Position numbers and translations under genes: made by a program. The notes beneath the pieces are model-generated. The model saw nothing but the letters and a program-made list of their open reading frames with translations, was not told where the DNA came from and ran no database searches. From NCBI GenBank assembly GCA_030247855.1, contig JAPDRN010000039.1, positions 1 through 64,000 of the forward strand: DNA of 64,000 bases. Reading direction: 5' to 3'. This document shows, piece by piece, positions 46,684 through 57,987 of the stretch. Positions within the stretch are counted from its first letter, which is position 1. Each line of letters starts with the position of its first letter. Source of the DNA: Knufia peltigerae (taxonomy: Eukaryota; Ascomycota; Eurotiomycetes; Chaetothyriales; Trichomeriaceae).

Positions 46684-49600
46684 TCACAGTTCACGAGCCG
46701 GTCTAACACTAGAAACACCCATGGGGCCGGGACCACCAGATTGCCAGGCGTTTGCTTCCATGATCGTGAGCGTCGTGAACCCACTGAAATAGTATCCCAT
46801 CACGACCACAAGATATGTCATGACCAGGATACTACCTTTGAAGTAGTTGCTCTTCCCTTCACCTGACATATAACTCAACAAGAACACGCACAGGATAACA
46901 GTCACCATATCCCACTGCGGAAAGATGAGGTTGAAGGTGTGATCAATGAGATCGCCAGCATCGATGAACCGACCATGTACCGCTGAGAATAGCACCAACG
47001 CTGGGATTTGCAGCAAGCAAACTTGCAGTGCATATGCCGAGCCAATTTCCATGCTCAATGCAATGTTTCCGTTCATAGCAAAGGAAATGGCGTTCAGGAA
47101 CTCGGTGGTGTTGGGTACCAGCGCGAACAGAGTTATACCGAGGAATTTCTCATCAATGTCGACTGACTCAAGAACGACGTCTACCGTATCGACCAGGATT
47201 TCGGCGACGATCGCATATGCCACAGTCGCGGTCAACAGGATGACGGACGATTTGGTTCGACTCCAATTTGGTGCGTCATGTCCACCTGGTTCTCCAGTTT
47301 CAGCTCCTCCATGTGGAACGGCATGCTCAAGAGCAGGTGTGGCAAAGGCGTCTTGGTCAGTCACAGTTGTCTTCCGGCTGACGCTCGGTCTTTGAATTTT
47401 AACAGTGTCCGATTTGTATGCATGAGTTGCCTGGTAGGCCGCAGTTCGTGGGTGATTAACCGCGTCTCTTGCGGCAACGGTGGCTGCGGTGGCTGCAATC
47501 TCTGCAACCTGTCGGACCAAATTATTGTTGTCTTCTTGAGACAAGGAAGGTACAAATGGAAGACTTTCAGGACTTGCGGCCAGATCCGTCCCATGGCTTG
47601 ATTTAGGTGGTACAAGGTGTGGGAGGTCGCTTTGGTCGCCAAGGCGTGCATGGCGAACTGACTTGGGCGTGACTGGACGCTCGCGTTCATTTTGAGCATC
47701 ACTTTCAGATGGAAGACCAGCCGAGCGAAGTGACTGTCCTAGGATTCGCTTGTAGAGTTGTGACTCGCGGATCGCTGTCCTCGGTACATAGCCGTTTGGA
47801 TTGTTCAGAAACTGCGAATTGACCACACTGGGATGCCGGGTGTCCAGGGGACTGACATCCGTAGCTTGCCCACCAGGAGGTGCCTTCTTCTCCTCTGGAT
47901 CTGTGCTCCAAATAATGGCAGCGTGTGTTCTTAGAGTGAAGAGTAGCCCAATGATGTAAGAGGAGAACAAAAAGATAGCTGCCATCCAACAGTATGGTCG
48001 GACTGCCTTCACGTAGAACTCGTCTGTGATGGCTGGAAGTTGCCGGAAATAACATTGTCGACAGTCTCTCGGGTCCAAGTCATCGTTTGTGCATGACCTG
48101 CAAATCAATTCGTGGCTGCCATATATTTTGTAAAAGAGCGTCGGCCCAAAGGCTGCAATTGTCGCAAATAGTAGCATAGTGGACGTGGCGCCAGCAGATC
48201 TGACATTGAAACGTTGAGTCTTTCGCTTAATGGCACCAAAACACATGGAGAGTCCAGGAAGGAGTAGAATACCAGCGAAAATGCTGCCAATGATACTACC
48301 TTCCACCAGTGCCCCTTTACCTTCGTTGAGCGCGATGCAATATAGATAAACCTCGACGACAGTGGAAAAGAATGCATTGACAGCAGCCCCCATTCCCATT
48401 GAGGATTGTGCAGATATCGATGCTACTGCTTGCCCAATGAAATATGCCAAAGGAATGATGGAGATCAATGCGAGCGTGAACGTCAGGGCCGGACTGGTAA
48501 GCCAGAAGTTGATTCCCAAGGCCACCTTCAGGACGAAATAGTCCAGAATGACGAAGACCACCACAGCGAGAAAATTGATGAGGAAGATGTTGGTCCCGTC
48601 GACAGTGTATTTCCAGTATTTGATGCCGACCGCACGATAGGTGCATAGAAGGATCGATGATGGCTTGGTTGAGCTTCTAGCAGTCGAGACATCGCGATGG
48701 AACTTGAGTGCAAGAGGCCGTTTTCGTAAATTGGAGAACAGGATGAGTGTAACTCGGCCCATAGGGATCCAGAAGACCATCAGCCAGCAGATACCAGAGG
48801 CGAGAAGCAGGAGGGGCGCCACATAGAAATAATAGACGACGAAGAAAATAACTCGGCCCAGGGTCCACTGACCACGACCGAAAAGACGACGCTTTTTGTT
48901 AGACATGGTGGTATCTTGTCGGTCACTTCTACCACTTCGAGCCAGGAGACTGTCGGTCTCACTTGCAGAGTCTATGCTGTTCCGATGTCGACCGACAATT
49001 GAGCCTGAATGAGTGAGCGTTGGACCGAACATGAGTCGACCATATTCAAGATCACCGCTCTGCCATCGTTCGTATTCGCTGATGCTTCGGCCTTCGCCTT
49101 CGTCTTCTTCCACATAATTCTCGTCTTGAACAAGTTTGACAAACTTCCCAAAGGGCCAGAAGAGATAGTTGGACAATTCCAAGAACACTCTGCCGTACGC
49201 AGCCGCACTAGGGTCGAAGGCGAAGATGAAGCAAGCAAGGGCTGCAATGGCCGCGGTGACAGCTAACCACCAGCCAAAGAAAACAGTCCAGAGGCAATTG
49301 AAGAACCATAGCCACGGACTTACGATCTGGCTCGGAGATGAATGGATGTCCTCTTCCGCAGCTTTCTCGACAGATCTCCCTTTCTTGTATAAGGCAGGCT
49401 TCCATATTCTGATACCAAAGGGGTGGGTTTGATTGATAGCTAATTGTCTATCCCGTAAAGTGAAGCTCTCTGCATCACTCAGCTCTTCCTCTTCATTGTC
49501 CCCCAGATTCCCAGCTTCGGGATCATTTGCAGGCTCTTCGGGGTCGGCCTCGACAGGCTCCTCTGGGGTGGTCTCTTCGGGTTCCTCTTCTGCAGAATCG

Positions 49601-50068
49601 ACACGTGCTAGAGGCGCTGGGTGAGTTCTTCGACGAACAGTAGACTGTTGTCGAGATATGCTGGGTGTAACTTGCATACTATTCGCCTCTTCAACCTCTG
49701 ACGGGTCGTCGTCAACCGAGAATTGCTCCCCACGGTGAGGCAGTAATTTTCCCGTTCGAGTGGACGACCTTCGCATCGTTGGCGGTTTCTTGGGTCTCGT
49801 CAATTGAGGAGAAAGGGGTGGGAAGTCGGAGACATCGTCGACTCGGGAAGTGAGAGGTCGCTGGCTGGCAGTAGCCTGTACGTTGCCGAGAGTGCCTGCA
49901 GTTCTGTTAGATGTCACTGCAGAATTCTATGTGTTGCCAATTACCATAGTCCCTTCTAATGGTGTCCGGGGCAAGTGAATCGCCCGTGGGTTCAGCTTGC
50001 GTGTCTGGAACAGACCGGAGCACTGGGCTTTTCGCTGGGCTCCTCAGAGGTGTCTCGCTTCCAGACAT
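46684..50068 (-). CDS. Vacuolar cation/H+ exchanger, Vnx1-like (CAX family)
   Basis: Two exons on the minus strand, 50068-49945 and 49895-46684, 1111 aa. The 49-nt intron (GTAATT..CTGCAG) joins RRDYG to TLGNVQATASQ. A long cytosolic N-terminus (about 200 residues) is acidic, with FGIRIWKPALYKKGRSV just before the first TM segments, a family hallmark. The two Na_Ca_ex halves are visible. The first has SSMGMGAAVNAFFSTVVEVY and GSIIGSIFAGILLLPGLSM. The second has FALVPNTTEFLNAISFAMNG and SAYALQVCLLQIPALVLFSA. A Cys-rich loop (CRSCTNDDLDPRDCRQC) sits between TM segments, and a ~200-residue polar loop separates the halves. Yeast Vnx1 is a vacuolar Na+(K+)/H+ antiporter related to Ca2+/H+ exchangers. 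Its length and architecture fit this better than the short Vcx1 type. Confidence 0.9.
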
Positions 50069-51033
50069 ACTGGATGTTCTGATGTACTGAGTTAGGCGGC
50101 AGGCCGAGAGAGACGAATCGAGGGCACGAGGTCCAAGCAAGGCAAATGAATGCCTGAGACAGGCCTGCAGCACATCAGATAATCATAAAGATACAGATAT
50201 AGTCAGTTGATCTATCGGTAGGAAAGGTATGAGGAGTAATGGCGACGATGGCGCTGTGGGGAGTTGAACTGGCGGCGAAGAACCAGCGACAACACGTCAA
50301 TCGAGGCACGTGCGAAGGATATCAGCAAGTCAGAAGAAACAGATGATGCATGAAATGTACACAAAAAGCCTGCAGCTCCGGCCCGCTTGTTGATGGATAT
50401 GGAGACGGAGATGGTCCGGGGTGGCTCACCCAGGCTGCCCTACACCCACTAGAGAGGATGACACCAGCTGAAGTGTACCTATGTAGGTAGCTAGGTTACC
50501 AGACATGTAGAAGTGTGTTATCTAAAGGTCTCTATCATCCGAGTACCCGTACCGCATTATCTTGAGCTCCATTCCTTACCAAATAGCGGTTGTAATACGT
50601 TTCTTATGCAGTGATATTCGCTGTTGCGCTGTTCTTGTAATAAGACCAAAGATGGCAAAGATGAAGTAGTGGGACACCAGTGCCCGAGCGTGACCTCGAG
50701 CATGCCTAAAGTGAAGCCAATAGCGCATGTCAGGCGGTACGGTTAGTGCCTATCGACGGGTTCCAGGAGGGTTGCATGAGGGTCACAGAGGGCGCCAAGG
50801 GCCCTTGTCCTCGCCTAAAAACCCGAAGTCCGCAAGAGAAGCATCGGCTTATGTAAGTCAGTCTCAGCCTCGCCGCAGCTGCGCCAACGAGGCTGTTCCC
50901 AAGGCTGCGTTTTGTAAACGCGGCCAATGTGTCTATTTCCTCCCTCGCCATCAACGACCGCACTCATTGTTCCTACCGCCCTCCATCCTGACAATACCTC
51001 TTCGTATCACCCGAGTCCGCGTCTTGAAACATC
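50069..51033. other. Divergent promoter region of exchanger and RPT6
   Basis: About 965 bases between two divergent genes. I see no gene. Short CCTATGTAGGTAGCTAGG-like sequence occurs near 50477. I could not identify a PACE-type proteasome element with confidence. Confidence 0.4.
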
Positions 51034-52305
51034 ATGGCTCTTGACAACTTTTATCACAACAAAATCGAATCACTCAAGCTTGAAATCATCCAAGGTCAAG
51101 CCGTCCTCCGAAGACTAGAAGCTCAGCGAAATGACTACAACTCAAGAGTACGGCTGTTACGAGAAGAGCTGGGGCTTCTTCAACAGCCAGGATCATATGT
51201 CGGAGAGGTCGTGAAAGTAATGGGCACCAAAAAAGTACTGGTCAAAGTACATCCAGAAGGCAAATATGGTTAGTGTCGATTGTTTCGCTGGTACCACCTT
51301 AGCTGACAGGATTTTAGTCGTCGACATCGCAGACAATGTCGATATCTCCAAGCTGACGGTCGGAAAACGTGTTTCCTTGCTCTCGGATTCCTACAAGCTC
51401 GAGAAAATGCTCCCCTCATCGGTTGATCCTCTAGTGTCGCTCATGATGGTCGAGAAAGTGCCGGACAGTACATATGACATGATCGGTGGACTGGATCAAC
51501 AGATCAAGGAAATCAAAGAGGTCATCGAGCTTGGTTTAAACCATCCAGAACTATTCGAATCCTTAGGTATCGCCCAACCGAAAGGTGTTCTACTCTACGG
51601 TCCTCCTGGAACCGGAAAGACCCTCCTGGCTCGTGCTGTGGCGCATCACTCCAATTGCAAATTCATCAGAGTATCTGGGTCCGAGTTGGTGCAGAAATAT
51701 ATCGGCGAAGGCAGTCGAATGGTCCGAGAACTTTTCGTCATGGCAAGAGAACAGGCACCTAGCATCATATTCATGGACGAAATCGACAGTATAGGTTCCA
51801 GCCGTGTTGAGGGAAGCAGTGGAGGTGATTCAGAAGTACAGAGAACCATGTTGGAATTGCTGAATCAGCTGGATGGTTTCGAGCCTACCAAAAACATCAA
51901 AGTTATCATGGCCACTAACCGACTGGATATTCTAGATCCTGCAGTAAGTACAAGAACTCCCATCGTGACATATGCATACTGATTCTCATGCGACAGTTAC
52001 TCCGGCCTGGTCGCATCGACCGAAAGATCGAATTCCCCCCGCCAACGGTCGAAGCCAGAGCCGATATTTTGAGAATCCACTCAAGAAGCATGAACTTGAC
52101 CAGAGGGATCGACTTGAAGAAGATTGCAGAGAAGATGAATGGATGTTCAGGCGCTGAACTCAAGGGTGTCTGCACAGAAGCAGGCATGTTCGCCTTGCGA
52201 GAACGAAGGATTCATGTCACCCAGGAAGATTTCGATCTTGCCACGGCCAAAGTACTCAACAAGCACGACGACAAGGAAGTCTCGCTGGGCAAACTGTGGA
52301 AGTAG
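51034..52305 (+). CDS. RPT6: 26S proteasome regulatory ATPase subunit Rpt6
   Basis: Three exons: 51034-51268, 51318-51943, 51997-52305; 389 aa, the usual length. Introns of 49 and 53 nt are in phase. The N-terminal coiled coil (KIESLKLEIIQGQAVLRRLE) leads to the OB domain (GEVVKVMGTKKVLVKVHPEG). The AAA+ module has Walker A GPPGTGKT (about residues 173-180), Walker B IIFMDEIDSIG, sensor MATNRLDILDPALLRPGRID with the arginine fingers, and a C-terminal helical domain (GCSGAELKGVCTEAGMFALR). Rpt6 is one of six ATPases in the base ring that unfold substrates and open the 20S gate. The family usually ends in hydrophobic-x-x; here the end is GKLWK. Confidence 0.97.
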
Positions 52306-52758
52306 ATGGTTTCTCATATCCATCTTCTCGTCATTCATGTTTCTGCATAGCGACAAAATGTAATGTTATCAAACTTGGGGTCGGGCAAGGATAGAAGTCC
52401 TTCTGGTTTCAAGATGGCAGGCATACCCGGCGTCAAAGTGATACAATATATCCGAATGTTGAAGATGCGCCGTTTACAGGATAGCCTTTTCACTCCTCTA
52501 GGGACGAGGCCTTGGTAGACACAACACGACTTGTTCAAAGTTCAAAAGAGCTCCCTGTTGTCGTTGATGTAATGTTGATTTCTATGGCTCTATTTTCTTC
52601 CTGTATCGCTGTGGTACTGCCAGGCAATGCTATGCTGTCTCACTCCCACTTGATTTTCTCGTTCCAATTTTCCAAGTCTGTATCAGATCCAACCCAGGGC
52701 GGTGCCCAACCCATGTGATACTCTGTGACCCCAACGTGGAGGGGATGGCGGTTCTGGT
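52306..52758. other. Intergenic between convergent genes
   Basis: About 450 bases of 3' UTR-like sequence between RPT6 and the inositol monophosphatase gene. No gene seen. Confidence 0.5.
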
Positions 52759-53709
52759 TCAGTGCTCGTACACCATCTCACCTTCGATATGGCTCCAAAA
52801 TTCCTTGACCAACTCCTTTTGGCCCTCCCCGTCCTTGGCCCCTTTTACGGCGAGATACTTTCGGTGGGTGACGGGGATGTCGAACCGTCCACTCGGGTTC
52901 CCGTCGACGATGACACCTCCCGCCTCGGTCAGGATCACCCACCCAGCGCAGACGTCCCACGCCCAACATCCGCCCTCCCAGTACGCGTCCAGCACCCCCT
53001 CGGCGACGCCGCAGAGGTTCAAGGCCGCGCTCCCCAACGCCCGGGCGCTGTGCACCATGGCGCCCCCGTCCTCCTTGCTCCGGCCCAGGCGAGCCCACGT
53101 GTCGGTCTTGGTCTTCCAATTCCGTCCCGACCGGTCGCTCCCGAACTCGATGGCCACGACACACTCGTCGAGGCCACCCAGGGCGGTGAGTTCTTTCGTG
53201 GGCAGTTTCGTACCTTGGTCGCGACTCGGGGGCTGTCGTCGTTCTTGGGGGTGACCGGCAGGAACGTCAAACACAAAACTCCCTTTGCCCTTGACGCCAG
53301 TGTACAATCGGCCGGTGAATGGGTTATACACGACACCCACGCTGGGGGTCCTGTCGATCGCGAACCCCAACGACACGGAAACATAAGGAAACCGGTGTAC
53401 AAAGTTGGTGGTGCCGTCGATCGGGTCGACGACGAACGTCGGTTCCGGCCCAAGTTTCTGACCGGGTTGGTACGTCTCTTCTCCCATGAAGGAGAACCCC
53501 GGGTACAGGGTGCGCAGCTCGGACGAGATGAAGGCCTCGACGGCCTGGTCGGTCTCGGTGACCAGGTCGGCGCTGTTCTTTTTGGTGTTGCTGGAGCTGG
53601 TGCTCGGCCGGGCATCCGTGATCATGCGTCCCGCTCTGAGTGCGATGGAAACCAAATGGTCCCGGAGGAGGTCGAGGTCGATGTCCACACCTGTTGTTGT
53701 GGATGACAT
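52759..53709 (-). CDS. Inositol monophosphatase family protein
   Basis: Single exon, 316 aa. The metal-binding motifs of the IMPase/QutG family are all present: GEET at residues 77-80, DPIDGTTNF at 95-103, and GGCWAWDVCAG in the C-terminal half, which supplies the third catalytic aspartate. The N-terminal DLVTETDQAVE (about 48-58) is also a family signature. The enzyme hydrolyses inositol phosphates to inositol, or related sugar phosphates, using Mg2+. The QutG subfamily is linked to quinate clusters, but no quinate genes are nearby, so general inositol metabolism is the safer call. An insert of about 25 residues (GHPQERRQPPSRDQGTK) follows FVFDVPA. Strong third-position G/C bias makes long antisense frames. 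Confidence 0.93.
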   Translation of the reverse strand: MSSTTTGVDIDLDLLRDHLVSIALRAGRMITDARPSTSSSNTKKNSADLVTETDQAVEAFISSELRTLYPGFSFMGEETYQPGQKLGPEPTFVVDPIDGTTNFVHRFPYVSVSLGFAIDRTPSVGVVYNPFTGRLYTGVKGKGSFVFDVPAGHPQERRQPPSRDQGTKLPTKELTALGGLDECVVAIEFGSDRSGRNWKTKTDTWARLGRSKEDGGAMVHSARALGSAALNLCGVAEGVLDAYWEGGCWAWDVCAGWVILTEAGGVIVDGNPSGRFDIPVTHRKYLAVKGAKDGEGQKELVKEFWSHIEGEMVYEH

Positions 53710-54364
53710 TTTTTGGATTTTGTAGGTATAGATATGGGTTTAGACTTAGTCGAAGTGATTTCGAGTTGTTTTACTCTTTCCCTGTGAAATGTCCAAACAA
53801 ATATGATGGTTGTTGGATAAATGTTGAGGAGGCTTGCTTGTCTGTTGGCCTCTCCTAGTATGGACAAGAGATGACCAGTCTGTCCGGGTCGAATTATTAG
53901 GTATCTTTGTTACGCGGTACGCTATAGGGGGATATTGAAATCAAAGTACAAAAATATTTGAAGTATCAAGATCTATCGGACAATGACGGCGAACTGCATT
54001 GTCCCAAGACCACCAAAAAGTTCCCACCAACTTGTGGTCGAATCATAACCCGAACTATCACCACGAGTAGATATACAGTGAACTGTATCAAGACATTGAA
54101 ATTATACCATGTACTCGTATCAAGCACCCCCTTGATATGCTGATGAGAACACTCTGATACACATGCCAGGCCTTTGATGTATTCGTCTTGAAGGGAAGAA
54201 GCGAGAACGAATCTCTCCAGGTTTAAACAGCCAATATAATAATAACAATAATACTGACTCACGCCAGAAACGCACTCGCTCAAAAAGGACAAGACTAGAA
54301 AAACACCAGACATGGTTCGGTACAAAATCACTGACATTATGGATCTCATGTTCGTCCTCAGCGA
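53710..54364. other. Intergenic
   Basis: About 650 A/T-richer bases: promoter of the IMPase gene and 3' end of the next gene. No gene supported. Confidence 0.5.
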
Positions 54365-55558
54365 TCAATCCCCGCCAACATCCCCATCCCTGGTCTCATC
54401 ACGATTCCTCTCAGGAGATTGTCCACGTTCACTCCTCGCATCCTCGTACAGCCCCTCGCTCTCTTCCGATATACTACTCATGGTCCTCGCGTGACTGATG
54501 CTCCTATTATGCCCGTGCCTCGACTTTCCCGACACGGGCATGGGCACAGCGACACCGATCGCACCACCCGTGGACCCATTGGTTTTGTTATTTTGACGTT
54601 GGCTTCGACTTCCAGAGTCATTGGTTCTTGCCGCCGCGGCACCGTTCAAGGGTCTGCTCTCGATTTGCTGGGTTGTGGAGGGCGTCGAGAAGCCGAAACT
54701 GAAAGGTCTCGGTATCCGACTCCGCGGGTGAAACGACATGAGGGGGTCGTTAAGCGCTCGGCGGTACGCTGACCGGTTGAGACGCTTTTGACGCCATTCC
54801 CGGTACTTTTTGTTGAAAGGCGGGCAAAACCGTAAAAGGAGAAACAGAGCCACTAGCAGACCGAAGACGGGGAGAATGACTGCGACGACGACTTCGCCGG
54901 TTGATAGGTTCGTGGTTTTGCCATGGTTCGTCGACGATGATGACGGAGAAGAAGGGTCTGAAGAGGAATTCGGGTTCGATGATGATGGGTCAGTCGAGTT
55001 GGGGTCTGAGCCCGAAGTAGATGACGAGCCGCCTTCGCCGCCATTATTGCCATTGCCGGAAGACCTGCTGTCGCCGGTCGTGGTGGGATTGGCTGAGTTT
55101 GTGGTTGTTGATCCTGAACCTGAACCTGAACCCGAACTCGGTCCAGGGAGAGTGCTTTGCGCGGCGGCCGATCCTGTTCGTGTGCCGATGGAGCTGGACC
55201 CTTCTGGATCCGTATCGCTTCCTGAAGAAGAAGATTTTGTCGCTGCTGTCCCCGTCGCTGTGCCTGTTGCCGTGGCATGATCAGTTCCAAATCGAGTGCC
55301 CGTCGTCTTCTGGCTTGAAGTTGGCCCTGTCTTAAGGGGGTCAGGACTAGAAGCCAGGGTAGTTGCTTCGGGTCCGATGGTGAACAGTCCATCTGTCGAG
55401 GTCGCGGCGCTAAGAAGACTGTTTGCGACACTTTCTAGAGGAGTACCTGGATCTGGTAGGACTGGAGCCGGAAGATCTCGAGATCGGAAAGGTATTGGTA
55501 TTACATGGGCAGTGATCGGCGTCAATGAAAGAAACAGCAAGATCTCGACAGGGAGCAT
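54365..55558 (-). CDS. Ser/Thr-rich single-pass membrane protein, Mid2/sensor-like layout
   Basis: Single exon, 397 aa. An N-terminal signal peptide (MLPVEILLFLSLTPITAHV) is followed by ~185 residues dominated by Ser, Thr, Gly and Pro. One TM segment follows (VVVAVILPVFGLLVALFLLL, about residues 210-230) with a basic cytosolic flank (KKYREWRQKRLNRSAYRR), then a ~150-residue cytosolic tail rich in Ser/Arg (HNRSISHARTMSSISEESEG). This is the layout of yeast Mid2/Wsc-type cell wall stress sensors, but there is no cysteine-rich WSC domain and I cannot confirm homology. A Met further upstream in the same frame would add a Leu-rich stretch; the chosen Met gives the cleaner signal peptide. Confidence 0.72.
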   Translation of the reverse strand: MLPVEILLFLSLTPITAHVIPIPFRSRDLPAPVLPDPGTPLESVANSLLSAATSTDGLFTIGPEATTLASSPDPLKTGPTSSQKTTGTRFGTDHATATGTATGTAATKSSSSGSDTDPEGSSSIGTRTGSAAAQSTLPGPSSGSGSGSGSTTTNSANPTTTGDSRSSGNGNNGGEGGSSSTSGSDPNSTDPSSSNPNSSSDPSSPSSSSTNHGKTTNLSTGEVVVAVILPVFGLLVALFLLLRFCPPFNKKYREWRQKRLNRSAYRRALNDPLMSFHPRSRIPRPFSFGFSTPSTTQQIESRPLNGAAAARTNDSGSRSQRQNNKTNGSTGGAIGVAVPMPVSGKSRHGHNRSISHARTMSSISEESEGLYEDARSERGQSPERNRDETRDGDVGGD

Positions 55559-56891
55559 CTTCAAGCGCCTGTTCGAGTCTGTGTCGTCTTTGCTGATGTT
55601 TCTGTTCGAGGTATACAACAACAACAACAACATCAGGCACATCTGTGCCAGGCACAAAGTGTATCCGCCGTGTTTGACGAATGCGCCGAAAACTCCAAGC
55701 TAGAATTCTTTCGTTGCTTTGGAAAACAAGACGGGAAGTAACAAAAAGGAACCTGATACACGCCAAAAAGGAGACGAAGAAACTCCAAAAGGAAGCAAAA
55801 AGGAAGGAAATGACACACGAGGAAGGCCGTAGGATGAACGATATGGAGGGCAAAGACAAGGATATCCCAAAAAACCACACCCTCTTTGTTTTGTTGACAC
55901 CAAGTGCTCTAATGATGTACTTACAAGTTTGCTCCGTAGTACGGAGTAATAGAGCGTGCTTCATATTGTTCCCCACGCAAAAACCAAGACGAAGTACTCA
56001 ATTGGCCCCCGGCGAGTCGGGTGACCTTGCATTTTGGCGAAAACTCCTCCCCGGGGTGGCTTATACTGACTGGCACTGGTACAAACCTGTTAGAGGTTTG
56101 ACCGGAGGGTTGGCCTTTCCTCCATTCTGGGGGCTGAGTTCTTCTCCGTGGGTAGTTGAGATAACTGTACCTGAGGGAGCAAGGTGCGTACTTGGCTACT
56201 CCGTATGAGGCCTCCAACGTTTGGCGTTTCAGGTATTTAAAGCAAGGCAGAAAAAGGCACTAGGATCCGACCCAGCCTTGCGACTAATAAGGGAGGGAAT
56301 CGGGCACGTACAAGGCCGACATGGTGATCATGACCAATCTGATTCATTTGGTTGTCTTTTGGAGTCATCCTGCTGTAGTCCGGACGTACTTGTAGACTTT
56401 CTTGGTTGGACGCGTGGAATGCGGGAACGGGTGTCATGGTTCCTCCGGTAAAATGTAGTTAAACAAAGCCTGGGAGACGAATCGTCGATGGCTGGTACGG
56501 AGGACATACGCGTACTAGCAACGATTCAGTTGAATAAGCACCTTGTGGGATGATTTACGCAGTAACACCAATTGATCATCGAAGAAATAAATTCGAGAAA
56601 GCTCCCTGGACTTGAAAGGTACGTACAGTAGGGCTGAGAAAAGGCCGCCAATCCTATTGGTGGCCTTGCCGGAGGATCGTCCTTGAACTTTCTCTGGTAG
56701 AGCTTAGACTGATGCGAGCACTCCATGCTCCAATCCTCCATGATGGAAACCTGGGATTGTTGTATGTAGGTAATCGAACGACTTTATTGACCCTCGAAGC
56801 TCCTAGTTCAATACGGTACGGAGCCTTACGATCTTGTTCTTGACGAATTGTTTTAGTTGTTTTATGGATCATAGAAAAGAAAGCCCGACCA
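55559..56891. other. Intergenic
   Basis: About 1.3 kb between divergent genes. Two TACGGAGTA-type words (55939-55948, 56197-56205) and several partial copies (near 56492, 56818, 56941) lie here. Open frames are short and unsupported. Confidence 0.45.
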
Positions 56892-57710
56892 ATGTCATTC
56901 TCAACCATCACACCAATGTCAGGATGTTACAGAGTATTGCTACGGAGTCTGGATACGAATAGGAGTGGCCGCAATCATGTTCATCCCCTATCGACGTGGA
57001 CGAGCAGCATAAGACCAGGCCTTATTTTCAGAGGACACTCAATGGTTTTGGGCCAGCCTCTTCGCCATTTATCTTTGGCGGCTACAATGGAAAACCCAAT
57101 CACCATCTCGAATGATCGTCAGAAGATCACATTTCGCTTGAAGGATGGTTCCGAAATCACACAGCAGTTCCACCCTACGCCAAAAGCAAAGACCGACAAA
57201 CTCACAGCGGCACTTGCGTCGTTACTGTCGGACAAGGCCGGTACGAGGAATGCCACAGCGCCGTCGACATCGTTTGGCACGAGCCACTGGGTCCTTGACC
57301 CCCTGGGAGACGCCATCCATAGACACCTTGCCTTGACGTCGCCAGAGGAACGTGACAGGGTCGAAAAGGCCATCATGGAGGAAGCGGACAAGATGAACCA
57401 CCACCCTCACATCGCTCGAGTCGGCGAGGGCGACAACGGTCAAGGGCAGTTGAACAATTGCTTGACCGTCACGTGTACGACACATAGTCCGCGAGGACTG
57501 AGTGTTCGAGATACGAGGCTGGCCGCGAAGATCAATGAGGTACTCTCAGAGATTGACGTGACGAGGCCTGTCGTGGGATCAGTGCCCGGACAAGGTTCGA
57601 ATGAAATATCAGAACGCGTAAAACTCAGCCGCAAAGCTTCTATATTCGAAAACCGGCAAAAGATCCTGGAAGCCCTAGACAACTGCGGTTGTGAAAATGC
57701 AAAGTCATGA
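56892..57710 (+). CDS. Pterin-4a-carbinolamine dehydratase-like protein
   Basis: Single exon, 272 aa. The dehydratase (PCD/DCoH) core lies at about residues 120-220: THWVLDP-like SHWVLDPLGDAIHR, then KMNHHPHIARV carrying the active-site His pair, and LTVTCTTHSPRGLSVRDTRL with the third His and the S-x-x-D segment before a helix (AAKINEVLSEI). The enzyme dehydrates 4a-hydroxytetrahydropterin to quinonoid dihydropterin during recycling of the cofactor of aromatic amino acid hydroxylases. The protein is longer than the ~100-residue family core. Its basic N-terminus (RVLLRSLDTNRSGRNHVH) suggests a mitochondrial presequence, and Met66 (ATMENPITIS) is a possible internal start. Confidence 0.75.
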   Translation: MSFSTITPMSGCYRVLLRSLDTNRSGRNHVHPLSTWTSSIRPGLIFRGHSMVLGQPLRHLSLAATMENPITISNDRQKITFRLKDGSEITQQFHPTPKAKTDKLTAALASLLSDKAGTRNATAPSTSFGTSHWVLDPLGDAIHRHLALTSPEERDRVEKAIMEEADKMNHHPHIARVGEGDNGQGQLNNCLTVTCTTHSPRGLSVRDTRLAAKINEVLSEIDVTRPVVGSVPGQGSNEISERVKLSRKASIFENRQKILEALDNCGCENAKS

Positions 57711-57987
57711 TCTGGCGAAAAGTGGACGAGAATAATAATATGTATTTCCTCATTAAAAAGCCAGCAAGCATGCTAGGCTAATTCAACGCTATGCCAAAAC
57801 CCGGTCCCTGATCCTCAGTCTAAGAAACCCCAAACCACACGAAGAACGCCCGCTTATGCAACCCTTTTTTTGACACGCTCTCAGGCATTTCTTCTGTTTC
57901 GACCAAATATATACAACGAAGCTGGTCGAAGAGCTGCGTCTTGACAGAATCAAGGATGATTCGGTTGTCTTTGTGGCAAAGCAAAAT

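Noticed and set aside
49917..49944. 28-nt intron in the Vnx1-like gene
   Set aside because: Too short for fungal splicing; the next acceptor gives a 49-nt intron that is also in phase.
52762..53706. 314-codon open frame on the plus strand opposite the IMPase gene
   Set aside because: It mirrors a strongly codon-biased true gene (G/C third positions) and has no domain content.
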